64,000 nt of DNA from Tilletia caries (Eukaryota > Basidiomycota > Exobasidiomycetes > Tilletiales > Tilletiaceae). The notes under the pieces are model-generated. The model did no database searches. It was not told the DNA's origin and saw only the letters and a list, made by a program, of their open reading frames with translations. The position numbers and the translations under genes were made by a program. Shown here piece after piece: positions 1 to 12,100 of this stretch (the stretch's first letter is position 1; each line of letters opens with the position of its first letter). Where the stretch lies: the NCBI GenBank assembly GCA_032718865.1, contig JALUTQ010000033.1, positions 1,178,001-1,242,000 of the forward strand. The letters are read 5' to 3'.

Positions 1-700
1 TCAGTGCATCAGCACGCTGCATCCGATTCACATCCATCCTTTGTTCCCTTGACTTGATTTCCTCTCCGCCCTCTTCAGGTCTCGCCCAACCAAGACAGCC
101 TTTCAAGAAAACTGATTCTGATATCGGTCTCCGTTCTCTCTTCGACTGCATGCTCTGCGCCACTGTCTCTTCGCCATTCCGAGAGACCGCTGCTCTCTCG
201 TGCGACCTGTCAACTTCGTCGACGGTGTCAACTCCGATCTTGACTTCGGCACAGATTGCCTCTGATATCAACTACCATCGAGACTTCCAGGACTAGGTCG
301 ACTCAACTTCCGGATTGAAGGGTCGCCACTTCCTCCGGTCCGGAACTCTACCTCAGCCGGATCGATGCTGTTTCTCTTCTTCTGTTTCCTCCCGATCCAT
401 CCCTCCTCTGATCTCCCGCGTTACTAGCTCAGGGACACTGAGGCGCATCGGCTGAACTCTCGCTCGCGAGGCTCTCACGGCTGAATCCTCGGTTCGTGCT
501 CCCCTTCTGTCGGACTTCGCCTTTATCCAGCTTCAGAATCTCGTCGTTGCGACTGAACGCCGCCAGCAGCAGTGAGCGTCAAAACGCATGTCCTTCCTCT
601 CTACGCGATACACGGAAGACAAGCAGGCGCGGTGTTCGGCTTCGGTGATGTTTGGCGTCCGCTGTGCGAGTGTGTCCTGATCATCCTGCCTTCTTTTCTG
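1..700 (+). other. Left edge: possible 3' end of an upstream gene and promoter region
   Basis: An open stretch runs to a TAG at 297 and could be the last exon of a gene starting outside the window: there is a plausible acceptor (ctcttcag) near 78, then a Ser/Thr-rich frame of about 70 codons. I recognise no domain. From 300 to 700 I see no gene; this stretch probably includes the upstream region of the PQ-loop gene. Inferred only from frame and splice-like signals. Confidence 0.2.
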
Positions 701-760
701 ACTCACTCTTTCCTCGATAATCGCATCTTCTGAATCGTTCCCAGGTGTATCTGTCACGCC

Positions 761-1181
761 ATGCCTACAACCAGGTCAGTCGTTAGCTGTCTCGTTGAGG
801 ACGAAAAGGGTCGGAGCCTCGTGCACAAGCGAATGAGCACGCTTGCGAGAACCGGCCTCAGTACCGACCGCATATGTCCTCGTAGACGTTTGCTCCCACC
901 GCACACATCCTGGACTACAGATCCGGGATGTTGCGTTGGGTGTCGTCGGTGTGACAGAAGCAGGGCGGCGCGCAGACTGCCACCGACCCACACCATCATT
1001 GCAACCGGTCTGCTCTCGACCCGCATCCTGCTCTCGACCACCACCTCGGAGAACATCCCCGCCTGGCGCGAGCACGCCTCCATAGTCGTCGGGTTCCTCT
1101 CCATCGCTTGCTGGGTTACCGTCTGCTCCCCGTGCGTACCTCCCTCATCGCGATCCCCGTATCGCTGACTTCCATGTCTCT

Positions 1182-1267
<86 letters not shown>

Positions 1268-2511
1268 CCTCCTCTTGGTTCTGACCACACAAACAGTTCC
1301 CGCCTTCGTACAGTCAACTGCTCGAGAACTACAGGAACAAGTCATCCGAGGGGCTCTCTAATCTCTTCATCCTCATATGGCTCGCTGGTGATGCCCTCAA
1401 CTGGCTAGGCGCACTTCTCCGAGGCCTCCTCTGGACTCAGGTCAGTCTCTCCCTCTTTCTCTCTCTCTCACACTTCCTTCTGCCCAACATGCTGACTTTA
1501 TCACTGTGCTCCATTTGCAGATCGCCCTCGCTGGATACTACGTCTTCTGCGACATCGCCCTCCTCTGGCAAGCCTACTACTACACAAAGTACTACCTCAA
1601 CGGCGTCCGCATCGAGCGACACCCCATCGCACACGGAAACATCGTGCCCTCCACCACGAACGGCACCCACGCCGCATCAGAGACCACACCCCTCCTCCAA
1701 GGCGCCACTCAGCCGGGCGCGAGCACCATCACCAACGCATCTGCTATCAGCATTTCCCGCCGCCCTACGCGCAAGTCGCAGATCATACTCTGGAGTACAG
1801 CTACAACCTTCGTCGCTGCCGTCGGAGTCATCGCCTTCTTCGTTTTCAAGCCGGCTTCTTCGCCGGGCGATTCTCCTCCTCCGCATGTGCACCCGCCGTC
1901 GCCCGATGGACCCGGCGCGGGCATTCCGAAGCATCAGTGGAGATGGGATACTCAGATCTACGGATGGGCCAGCGCACTCCTCTACCGTGAGTCCGTTCTT
2001 TATTCAATCGCGTTTCATTTCCTTTCAACTGAACTCCTATTCTTCTAAAGTGACCTCGCGCATCCCGCAAATCATGAAGAACCGCAAGACCTACTGCGAA
2101 GGCCCCTCCATGGCCCTCTTCGTCTTCGCCCTCCTCGGAAACTCAACCTACGTAACATCGATCATGCTCAAGTCAACCGACCCGGAATACCTCCTCGAGA
2201 ACGCATCCTGGCTCGTCGGCTCCCTCGGCGTCGTCTTCCTCGACTTTATCGTGCTGGCTCAGTTCGTCAAATACGCGCCGGAGAGGGAGAAGTTGAGGTT
2301 GGAGGTTGAGGCGGCTGCGGAGGCTGAGGCGGCGGCTGTTCAGGCTCTGGCCCAAACTCTTCCTCCAACTTCACTACCTGCTCGTCTCTCACCATTTGTC
2401 ACGTTCATGGCCATTCCCATCGCCCATGCTCTCTTCAACATCTGTATGTACCAATCTGAAAGACCTTCCCGAATGAACGTTTTGTGTCGCGACCTCGCAG
2501 GAAACGTGTGA
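761..2511 (+). CDS. PQ-loop repeat membrane protein, Ypq/PQLC2-like vacuolar amino-acid transporter
   Basis: Four exons can be read: 761-1131, 1314-1440, 1521-1986 and 2051-2511, about 474 codons. The first PQ motif is rebuilt exactly across intron 1 (SPQLLENY) and is followed by SSEGLSNLFILIWLAGD. The second lies in exon 4 (SRIPQIMKNRKT), followed by GPSMALFVFALLGN and a last hydrophobic stretch (LVGSLGVVFLDFIVLAQF). Two PQ motifs, each after a hydrophobic helix, with a long loop between them are typical of the Ypq1-3/PQLC2 family, which moves cationic amino acids across the vacuolar or lysosomal membrane. Intron 1 holds a CT microsatellite. The start is uncertain: ATGs lie at 761 and 833, and a further 5' intron is possible because the family usually begins shortly before the IPAWREHAS helix. 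Family assignment is strong; substrate is inferred. Confidence 0.85.
1183..1266. repeat. (CT)n microsatellite inside intron 1 of the PQ-loop gene
   Basis: About 80 bp of almost perfect CT dinucleotide repeat lies between donor and acceptor of the first intron, acting as an extreme polypyrimidine tract. It produces long artificial Glu-Arg reading frames on the minus strand, which are not genes. Confidence 0.95.
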
Positions 2512-2972
2512 CGCGTCTTCCAGAAGAGAGATTCGCCGTTCACAGTCTGGAGAGAAATTTGATTGCGTTAGCGTTGCGAGTGAGCCCAGGGGAACGGTGC
2601 TGCACTGAACATGAATGGAAGAATGTGGGAAGAAAGGAGAGTGCGGAGGGGATTTTGGAGGACGGGAAAGAGGGAAAACCCTCGTCGAGAGGGAAGGCTG
2701 TGAGATGCGAGGTTGGGTCGAAGCCTTCTAGATGCGGTGGTGGGAGTGCTCGCTGATTCTTGAAGTTGCTCGAAGGCAGTACTTGAGCCCTGATGCCTGA
2801 TGTTGGAAAAACGTCGCATATCGGTCGCAAATACGAATGAAAACGATCCAAAAAAAACGAGGAGTACATACATGAAAATGGGGGCGTCCGAAACATTCTG
2901 TATACGAGTGTAATACGAGCCAAAGGGGGCGGAGAGGCGCCGTTGCGGTTGCAGCTCCCAAGCGCGAACGAG

Positions 2973-4996
2973 CTACGAGATGGATGTTGTCTGAGACTTA
3001 ATTCCGGGCTCTTGATCGTAGTAGGTAGAAGAGCAGTCGGAAAAGTACCGGATCGCTTCGAGAGTAGCCGCTCCATCGCCTGGCGGTGTCAAATGGGGTC
3101 CTCGCGAGCACAGAAACGTTGCCTTTGGTAGCTTGGGCGGATGATCTGCAGATGACCACTCTGCTAGCGTTGTCGCGGTTGCTTGCGAGCATCTATGATC
3201 AGAACAAGGTGGGTCACCTTCGAGATTCGTCCTTGATCGTAGCGCCGCTTCGAGCCCGCCTTCGACTTCCGATGTACCGGTGCTCCTGGCGGTCACATTG
3301 CCAATACCACCGGGATGTAGCCTCGTCTTTGCCGATTTGCTTGCCTGTATCAGGGCTAAGAGTGGCTCCTCAAGGCTGGCGTATACCACGGAGGCCAGCA
3401 TGACAACTCCGAAGAGCAAGGTGATGTAGCAGGAGAAGGAGAGGGCCACGAAGAGGACCAGAGCTCTTGACTGCTTTTCTATCTCCGGATAGTGAGTTGC
3501 CGCTACGGCAACAGCAAGAATCTGTAAGGAAATCCCTCCCCCAAGGATACAGACTGTGAAGTGGACCGGAAGAAACTCAAGTCAGCTAATAAGGGGTTGT
3601 CCTAATAGCCCGGACGCTTTGGAGAACGTACTACATTGTACTGTTGGATAAGGAAGCTCCAACTTCGCGTCAGAGAGGAGAAGCGAAACACGATATCGGA
3701 TACATCTGCTACTCACCTGTGAAGTAGCTAAGCACTTTTTGAGTAGCTTGGTGGTCCATTTTCCTCACCAATCTCCCTGCACTTTCCGTCCGTCTCGTCA
3801 GGGTGGTGCCCTCATGGGTCGGATTATTCTCGGCGCTGTCTATGATGGTCTGCGGCGGAGCGGATCTGACGCCGGCGCTGTCTTTGCTGATATCGACCAT
3901 CCGGACCGTTGGAGAAGGTACTTCGTCTGCGCTTGCTGAATTGGCGCTCGTCGGCTTCTTCGTCGCCAGGAATCTCCGGAGACTTGAGATGGTGTCCCAG
4001 GTGACCCACAGGTACATGTAAGTCATCCCAGCGCAGATGATGAACCATAGGATGCAAGCGATCGACATCGTGAAGGAGGACCGAAGCAGGTGGTTCCAGA
4101 TCTGATGGGAGTGCGGATCAAACAGTGTGATGAGAAACATTGTAGCGCTTTGCCATATCAAGCCCTCCAGCCCCTGTTTACTCACCTCCTGGGCATCGAC
4201 GAGCATCTCGCGACTGAGCTCCGTCTCGTCCTGATATCGATGGTGAAAAGCTGGCCAGTCCTTCGTGACCACACGCTGCCAGTGGTAGTCGGCAATGGCT
4301 GTTGGCACCATGAGTATCGTGTATATCAGGGGAAGGTAGGAGAGGCAAACTGTATTTAGAACTCGAGCAGGTATCCCGTACGAGGTGGCTTCTCCCGTGA
4401 GCTGTTCAGGCATGTCCGCAAGGAAGATTCCCCATAGTTGTAGCCATACACCCATCGCGAGGGGTGTGAAGAGGCAAATGACCCAAAGGGGAACATGCTG
4501 TATCGGCTTCTGCTTCTGAATGCTGACAGATACGTCGCACACACACGCCAAAACGATGAGGAGGAAGATGCTGCCGGAGAACGTCCAGCCCTAGCATTGC
4601 CAGCGCAAAGAGTCAGCTTTAAGCAACGCGCTGACAACCTTCTGGGAGAGTTGCGAGGCAAAGCCGCAGGGCAAAACTCACGTTCCGGGCGTGTGGCACG
4701 ATGAGAGCGCGCTTCTCGCCTTGACCGTATCGCAGAATCCATGAGGTGCCCCGTCGTACTCTTCGCATAATGACGATTAGGCAGACGGCCAACAGGACGG
4801 AGAGCAGGACGATGGAGATGATGAAGGTGATCTTCACCCATTGCGGGCAGTCCCAATGTATCATGGCCCGAACGAAGTGTTGAAGCTCGGCGGCATCTTG
4901 GAATTCTGGGAACCTCGCTCGGGTGGCGCTGTGGTCCCGCGAAAAGAAGGTGGGAGGCGGCGGCGGTGGCAGGTCGAACCTCGAATAGAGATCCAT
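2973..4996 (-). CDS. Multi-pass membrane protein of unknown function
   Basis: The best start is the ATG at 4996 (MDLYSRFDLPPPPPPTF). Exons read downstream: a first TM segment (ITFIISIVLLSVLLAVCLIVIM); after an intron near 4680-4570 a long exon to about 3717 with four or more hydrophobic segments (WVICLFTPLAMGVWLQLWGIF, VCLSYLPLIYTILMVPTAI, SATMFLITLF, SIACILWFIICAGMTYMYLW); a short exon (SDIVFRFSSLTRSWSFLIQQYN-type); and a last exon with two more TM helices before a polar tail ending at 2973. That makes about eight to nine TM helices. I cannot place it in a named family; it resembles the many fungal serpentine proteins of unknown function. Exon joins at 3717-3575 are inferred from consensus splice sites and hydrophobic continuity. 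Confidence 0.6.
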
Positions 4997-5451
4997 GACT
5001 CGAAGCCGTTCTTGAGGAAAGGCACTGGTATATTTGGAGGACAGGATGGATCTGCAGAGTGGAGGAGGAGGAGGAGGAGGAGGAGGACAAGGAGGAAAGG
5101 TTACAAGAGAAGGGAGAAAGAGGATCCTGGCTGAGCGAAGGGAGGAATGATTGGAGAGAGTGAGCATTCCCTTCTTATACTCTCTGAACTCGAGAGACTG
5201 ATTGAATGCCGGCCTCAGGCCATGTCAAGATGTCATCGTCGCTTGCACGGAAGGCGTCTGGAACACAAGATTGCCAGGTTGATCCTGAGCACAGGCCGTC
5301 TCGCTTTACCTCAGCGCCTCAGCCTTGAGAACCAAGACCGCTCCAGCTCTGGCTCTTGCGTGGACTGCGATGTTCGGGACGCGCGGACCTTCAGCGCCTC
5401 ACGCCTCACGCCTCACGCCTCACGCACCACAGGTTCCGTCCCCGTCATCAG

Positions 5452-5459
5452 GCATCAGA
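5452..5459 (+). repeat. Target site duplication, left copy (GCATCAGA)
   Basis: Eight bases immediately before the left inverted terminus, repeated exactly at 6654-6661 after the right terminus. Confidence 0.8.
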
Positions 5460-6653
5460 CTCACGAAAATTGGAAAAGGGGTAAAACGTGGGTGATTTGG
5501 GGGTAGATTCCACCCCCGGATTGCCCTCGGATTACCTACTGTTCGCCCCGTTCGCCACCTTGGGCTACCCTCGTTTTACCCCTGCAGATGTTGTGTTTTG
5601 TGCGGATTTACCCACTTTGGTCAGACGGGCAAAACGAGGGTAAAACGAGGGTAGCATCAGGCTGGGTCTGTACCGGCCGCGAACCGCGAAAGTAAGGGAG
5701 CAAAAGACCATATCCATTCCAGTGTCTAACATACATGCATACACGACATACATAACATACATATATCTAACAGAGCAGCGAGAGGGGTTAGTGATGGAAG
5801 ATATGTCGTCGGAACGTCGAATTGTCGCTGTGTGATGTGCCCTATGAGACTGTTCTGAACGAGAGGAGAGAAAAGAGAAAAGAAGCGCAGACAGAGAGGA
5901 GAGCAGAAGAGAGACAGACGGGGAAGGCAGCAGACGGGGAGGAAGGGCAGCAGACGGGGTTGGGGTAGGGCAGCAGACGGGGTTGGCAGCAGACGGGGTT
6001 GGGGTAGGGCAGCAGACGGGGAGAGGGTATCAGACGGGGGAGGAGGGCAGCAGACGGAGAAGGAGCGCAGACGGGGAGGGATCACGGGGGGGAGGAAGCA
6101 GACAGGGGGGGTGGAGCAGAAGGAGAAGGGGGGGAGCAGAAGGAGAGGGTAGCAGACGGGGAGAAGCAGACGGAGGGTAGCAGACGGGGAGAACCGGAGA
6201 AGCAGACGGGGAGAGGTTAGGGAAGGAGGGTTAGCAGGGCAGTGGAAGGGTTAGGGCAGCACAGGGGCACAGCAAGGGGCGCCGAGGTCGGCCTCGTCGT
6301 CGAGACCGAGTGCGCCGTCGTCGAGGTCGAGCGTCGAGCCCTGTCGTGTGGTGCGTGGTGCGTGGTGCGTGGTGCGTGGTGCATGGTGTGCGTGGTGGAA
6401 GAGAAGCAGAAATTTTCACCAAGTATCGATCTTCGCTGTATTGTAATCTAGTTGTATAGGAATCTAGAGAGTTGTAAGCCAGACTGTTGGAACTACAAAT
6501 TTAGAGTGGCCGATGACGCAAGGGCAGAACTGTATCGCCGGAAGGGCAAGTTGAGGCAACCATCGTTTTACCCACAGCGAATTCCAGCACCCGCTTTTTA
6601 CCCCCAGATCACCCTCGTTTTGCCTATTCTACCCCCGTTTTGAATTTTCCTGA
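5460..6653. mobile_element. Non-autonomous DNA transposon (MITE-like) with 8-bp target duplication
   Basis: The element is flanked by GCATCAGA at 5452-5459 and again at 6654-6661. Its ends are inverted: the left reads CTCACGAAAATT, the right end read inward is TCAGGAAAATT. The similarity continues for about 60 bp, including gtaaaacgtgggtgatttgg on the left against gcaaaacgagggtgatctgg on the right strand. Further copies of a GGGTAAAACGAGGG motif occur at 5565-5580 and 5630-5655 as subterminal repeats. No transposase-like frame is present. An 8-bp duplication is usual for hAT elements, so it is probably a hAT-mobilised element, but the family is inferred. Confidence 0.8.
5880..6240 (+). repeat. 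G-rich GCAGACGGGG minisatellite inside the MITE-like element
   Basis: Degenerate tandem units built on (a)gcagacgggg, several extended by ttggggtaggg, fill the centre of the element. The plus strand carries many runs of three or more G and could form G-quadruplexes; that is inference. A shorter run of gtgcgtg units follows at about 6350-6385. Confidence 0.85.
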
Positions 6654-7092
6654 GCATCAGAGTCGTAGTGCTGGTGTACATATAGGAGGGCAAGTCACGG
6701 GTGCGGGGTGACCCAAATCTCACCCCGCACTAGCCTCATATCAGTCAGGGCAATTCACGCGTGGCACGCAAGCGGCAAGACCACTCAGAGCAAATTTAAC
6801 ACTCCCAGAATCTCTCCGAACGTTGATTAGGGGAGTTTCGCAAATCGCCGCGGCGAAAGTTTGTCCGCGAGCTCAGGCTACGGCGATAGAGCGGTTTGCA
6901 TATTGATTGCAGCGAATAAATTAATTATTTTTTGCCGATTTGGCTGAGGGGGTGGGAGTCTCAGAGGGTCTCACCAGTCATCACAGTCACTGAGCCACCA
7001 CTGAGCGACCACTCACCACTCACCACTCACTCAAATACCTGATACCAGTCAGCACTCTGCTCACGTCGAACGTCCCACATCCTGCAGCCCTC

Positions 7093-7890
7093 TTGCTGTC
7101 GCTCATACCCCTCTCCTGCTCTACACTTACTTTCCATTCCAAAGTGGTCAAACGTAGGATCTCCCCAGACAAGATGGAGCTCATTTTTCAACTCGTTGAA
7201 GCAAACGTGGTCAGCCCGACTTGGCTGCAGCGTCACGGCATAGTATCCACCGCAACATACTACAGACATCGACAACGCGACAGGCCAAATCGTAACTCCC
7301 CTGGACGACCCCGAATGCTGCCTCGCGGAGCAGCTGATTTCGCGCGCGAACTTGTCTTTCTCCCGACCTCTACCTTGCGAAGATCAGGGTTATCCTCTTC
7401 AACGTCACGGGCCACCTGCTGTCAGAGAGCACCATACATCGTTATCTCGTTCGCGGCGGCATCTCCGAAAGCGCGCACACAGGATTGCACAGGAGCAGTG
7501 TCCAATCAAGCGCGCCGAGTACGAGCTACAAATCGGACAATATGACCCCTCTCAGCTCGTCTTCATGGACGAGACCTCGTATGACGCACGCACCTCGGTC
7601 CGAATCCACGCAAGAAGCCAGCGGAACCACAACGCTCCTCTCCGTTGCCCTTTCAACCGCGGACAACGGCTCTCATGTATCGCGGGTCTCACAATCGACG
7701 GCGGCGTGGCTCCTTGAGCGGTCAAGGGCTCTTTTGACGAGCAGCGAATGCTGGCGTACCTTGAGCATGAGCTTCTCCCTCACATGCAACCTTATCCAGG
7801 TCCTCGGTCAGCTCTAGTAATGGACAACGCTTCAATTCACAAGACAGACGCCGTTCGAGAACTTGTGGTGGATCAGTTTGGTGAGCACTT
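7093..7890 (+). pseudogene. Broken IS630/Tc1-like DDE transposase
   Basis: The N-terminal part is a helix-turn-helix region (SPDKMELIFQLVEANV, then STATYYRHR). Further on, in other frames, come IRVILFNVTGHLLSESTIHR, the first catalytic-Asp context (SQLVFMDETSYDART), RGQRLSCIAGLTIDGGV, and the second catalytic-Asp context (SALVMDNASIHKTDAV). These match the order of fungal DDE_3/IS630-type transposases. The pieces lie in at least three frames, with shifts near 7340, 7465 and a stop near 7718. The third acidic residue region (usually PPYSPDLNPIE-like) is absent, because the convergent gene begins at 7906. The protein therefore cannot be functional as shown. Confidence 0.75.
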
Positions 7891-7905
7891 CATATTTTTA
7901 TGCCT

Positions 7906-8542
7906 TCATGATCTAACTTTGTAGTCCTTGTATGCAGAAGCAGTATCGACAGGAAGTCGTCCCTTCCACTCCGGACCGCCCTTCGGAACCTTTGCTTCGA
8001 TGTCCAGTGCCTCGTAGTGGAGATTGGGAATCTCGCAGCCTTCTTTTTTCAGGATATCGCCAATAGCCTGGAGTACGTTGACTTGGAACGTCTTGAAGGA
8101 ATCTCCTGGCTTGACATCGACAATGCGGCGATGCGGCTTTGACTTGCGCACGGGGGCACCAGCTCCGGTCTTCGCCTGCCTAGGCTTGTGATATCGAATG
8201 AGCGCGGTGACAGCCAATTTTGCCGGCTTTTGAGCTTCTTGAACCAGAGTTTCGTCGACGTCGACATCCTCTTCTTCTGCGCTGGGAGCACTTGGCGCAT
8301 CTCCGTTGCCCTCGACGCCAGCATGTCCAGCTACAGGTTCAAGCGGAAGCTGGCGTCAGTCTCGTTACTCGAGTCACTCCGCAATTTGCATACATTGACT
8401 TGCAAGACTCACCTTCTGTCTGCGCAGCAGTCGTGACTACGGAACCAGCAACGTCGGTCGCGCCTTTGGTCGCACGCGCACCTGAAGAAGCAGTTGCAGC
8501 AGCTTGTTTTGGTCTTGCTGGCGTTGCTCTCTTGGTCGCCAT
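7906..8542 (-). CDS. Unknown protein carried inside the IS630/Tc1-like element
   Basis: Two exons, 8542-8413 and 8330-7906, join in frame (phase-1 intron with GTGAGT donor and TAG acceptor) to give 184 codons without interruption. The N-terminal third is Ala/Thr-rich and basic (MATKRATPARPKQAAATAS); an acidic stretch follows (EEEDVDVDETLV); the C-terminal 100 residues look folded (RRIVDVKPGDSFKTFQVNVL, then AIGDILKKEGCEIPNLHYEA). I recognise no family. It starts just inside the right inverted repeat and ends 16 bp after the last readable transposase sequence, tail to tail with it. Intact while its partner is broken; a role in transposition or a captured host gene are both possible, neither shown. 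Confidence 0.65.
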
Positions 8543-9118
8543 GATGATCCCTTGCGGTGCTTTGTTGCTGAGAACCGAAGAGGGAGCCGTCTGTGGGGAT
8601 GGAGACGTGCGTCGGTGATGAAAGAGTTGGGGTGTTGTCTGTTGAGTAGGTGGTGACTGAGCATCGGTGACTGGTGAGGGGTTTCAGAGTCTGAGACAAC
8701 AGAGTTTTTTGGAGTTTCCGCGGCAAAATAATTAATTGTCATTCTCAATCAATATGCAAACCGCTCTAGACGAGGCCTGACGGCAAAATCTGCTAGTGGA
8801 CATTTAGGCACACTTTTAGATTTACCCAGCAGTTTAGCCGTCTCCGAGGGAAAGCGCTGCGAAACGGTCACGGCATTATCAAGGCAAAAGCTGAATTGCC
8901 TTGCCGTAACTGCGCTTGTTATTTCATGGGGTGAGGCTGCAGAGAGCCACCATCATCCGCGCTTTCTCTGGCTCTGGCCGCTCTCTCATCACCTCCTTTT
9001 TTAACTATCTCCTACCTAGCTCTTCACTTGACCGTACTCTACCTCCCTCTCTCTCTCAGTTCGTATCCTCGTGTCTTCTGGCTCACAGACTCCGAGATCT
9101 CGCGGTGAGTGCGAGCCA

Positions 9119-12100
9119 ATGCAGCCGCAGAGCTCAGCCTCAGCCGGGCCCTCTCCGCCGCCGCAGGCAGACGCGATTGCACCTTCTTCCCCCCCCCCCT
9201 CACAGCGCAGAAGGCATCCGGCGGAATAGGCGGTCGAGGTACGAAGAGAAGGGCAGACGGTGTCGTATACACGCCTACCAAGAAGCGATGTGCTGTCTAT
9301 TACGTTCGGCGATGCCACCATGCGGACCATCTCCGTCAAAGAGCGCGCCAAGAAGCTCGGGGTCGGTATGCCAACGATGTACGACTGGAGAAAGAGTTAC
9401 CCAGAGGCTTGGAGGTCAGTACTGGCTGCATGCTCATCTCATCGTGCTCTCAACATTGTTCTCATGCTTTTGTCTTCTTCAGTGCACTAGATAAGCTCGA
9501 TGCCAACTCGCCTGTCACTCAGGAGATGCGCGAGATCATGTCCCGCCAGGCTATGCAGAATCTAGGTTTCTTTTTGACTCCCGATGATCCCGCCACATGG
9601 TCTGCAAGCGGAGCCGTGTCGAGCAGGACCGCCAGCGCGAACGGCACCACCAGCACTTCAGCCTCCGCCCAACCTACCTCTCAGTCTCGCTCAACCACAA
9701 CTCCCAGCTTCATTCGTCCGGATGGGCTCGGACCCGAAGCCGAACCCGAGGAGACATTCGGGGGGCGAGGTCCTGGTGTGCTGCCTCCGGAGCTGGTGCA
9801 GCAGTTGGCCAAAGAAGGAGCGCTTGTTACAGAAGATGAGATAGCTGCAGTGCACGCTACTTCTCTGGACGTTGATGCTGGGCCGGGCGCTGCACCTTAC
9901 ATCAACGAAACCATTGATCTGACTCTTCACCTTAAGCAGAGCACCCTAGCACCCAAGGTGAAGGAGAACTGGGATCGGTGCAAGCGCCATTTCCTTGTGA
10001 GTAGAGACTTCCCTGCTCCTCTCTTTCCATCCGTTCTCTTGACTCTTCACTGACAATGTTATTCAACTGCAGGCATTCTGGCGCTGCCTGAACCGAATTA
10101 GATCTCAGCAGCAGCAGCCGAGCGACGTTAGCTCGGATGATGACGTTCCAATTGGGAGAAGCGATCCGGAAGAGGAGGAGATACTGGTGTCCGAGCAAAA
10201 GCTTGTGACCTATCTGAAGTAAGTGACCTTGTCCTCGATGACGTGCCTTTGCTTGTCCTTGTTGCCTGTCTTGTTGGTCCTATTGTTCTGACCAATAAAC
10301 CACACTAATTTTCTCCTGTCCCAGTTGCTATGTCCTCCACAAGAACCCTCGCATCGGCGATGAGGGTGTGGACACCCACATCAAAGCCATCGTCAACCTG
10401 TGGGAGACCCAAACCCTGCAGGGGCGCAACCATTTCCCTCATCCTCGCGAGGGTGCGCTGCTTAAGGCATTCACCAAGGCATTGAAGCAGGGGCGGAGCG
10501 CTTTGGCTGCCGCTAGACTCGATGATGCTTGGAAGCACACCCTCAAGGACGGCTACGATCCAGAGGAGCACGAGCGAATCAGTCGGTGGTACCTCAAGCA
10601 GGAGGCAGAGGGGGGTCAGGAGGATGAGGCCTCGTGGGTACGAGCGCGCTTTGACTTCTTAATGCAACATGCCATCATGGGCCGCTCAGAGGATCTTCGC
10701 CATGCGAAGCTCTCTTCGCTCTACCTTTACACCGTGAGCCCCCCCCCCCCCCCTACCTCTGTTTCTGATTCATCATTCATCTATCTTGGCTGACAATGGG
10801 TCAATACTCGCTCCCGCTCCTACATCTCTTAGGTTCCCCAATCACGCCCTCAGACGTGCAAGGCTGTTGTCGTCAGCATCCGACACAGCAAGACGAACAC
10901 CGAGGCGCGACGGGAGTTCGGCATCGCTGCACGGCACAAGAACGTCGAGACGTGCCCAATTGGCGCTCTGGCGTTGTACCTCTTCCAGCGATTTCATCTG
11001 CGCAACGAGTTTCCGGATCTGTCGTCCCGCGCTGTCTGGTACGAGCTCAATCTGCTGGTGGATGATGAAGATCGCGGTGAGATTACGTGGTCCGACCAAG
11101 CGAGTGTTCTTCGTCAAGCTTTCTCCGATCTCGGCATCTCGTCATCGAAGCTTACGCACGCAATGCGGGGAGCGGCAGCACGTCATGCATACGAGGCTGG
11201 CTGCTCAGAGGCAAGCATTCGCATACACGGCCGATGGACTGCATCTGGAGATCAGTTGATCGAAAGGTACTTAACCGGCATCGCAGTGCAGCCCGTACGT
11301 GCCCTCTCTGGTTTCAACATAGAGGGCGGAGATCACTACCTTCCTCGCACTATCCTCGATCCCCCCACCACCCTCGCCAGCAAAATCTGGCCACAGATCG
11401 AAACATCGGAGACTGCTGTCCGTGCTCGTCATGCTTCAGGCGGGCAGAAGGATGAGGCCGCCCTTGCCTTTCTCGAAGTCATGCGTTGGCTGCGAGTGGT
11501 TCTCCTTCAAGATGCTGCGTTGCTGTCAACAAGTTTTCCGTCTCTTCCGATCTGGTCAGTGGAGCCCTTCACCTCCGAGGATTTCCGAACCTTTCGCTCC
11601 GAGCTCGTATCCAAGATCCCAGACACGCCACACCCCCTCGAAGTCACGATCACCGAGCTCATACCACGCCTCGATCATGCGCTCGCCGACTTGCGAGCAA
11701 GCAGCGCAGAGACAACAGAGGCATTCAAGTAAGCGGTATCTGCGGAGCAGGTCGACATCGAGCGCCTTCATCACAGTCTGGACTCTGGAGCGCGCCGTTA
11801 CCATGCTCTCCGATTCAATTGAGCGCCGCGATCGGGCAGACGAGAGCAGAGCCAACGTTCAGCAAGTAGTCATGAGTAGCATCTGTGCTCTTGCCGGCGC
11901 GTCCTCAACTGTGAGCAGATCTGTGTGTTGTGTCTCGTGTTGTTGATCATCGTTGAGCTCGTGTGCTGACGGATGTGGTGGTGTGCGTGGTTGGTTCTCT
12001 TCTTCTGGCGTCAACTTCTTGTTTTCAGCTCCAGTCGACACACACCCTTCAGCACGAGCAGCAGCAGCAAACCTTGCAGATGCTCGTCCGGCTGCTGGCC

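Larger units (their letters stand above)
6741..8906. mobile_element. IS630/Tc1-mariner-like element with two convergent genes
   Basis: Long imperfect inverted repeats bracket two genes: the 22 bases at 6888-6909 recur perfectly inverted at 8746-8767, and similarity continues inward to the start regions of both genes (ctcaccagtca-type sequence at about 6970 and, inverted, at about 8680). The outer ends share an inverted ggcaattca (about 6750 and 8893) next to TA dinucleotides, as expected for a TA-duplicating family, but the exact termini are uncertain by several bases. Inside are a decayed transposase (+) and an intact small gene (-). Confidence 0.65.

Noticed and set aside
754..1345. Long Glu-Arg reading frames on the minus strand
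   Set aside because: They are translations of the CT microsatellite in an intron of the PQ-loop gene.
5880..6240. Telomere-like repeats (ttggggtaggg)
   Set aside because: Units are irregular, mostly gcagacgggg, and enclosed within a transposon with target duplications; not a chromosome end.
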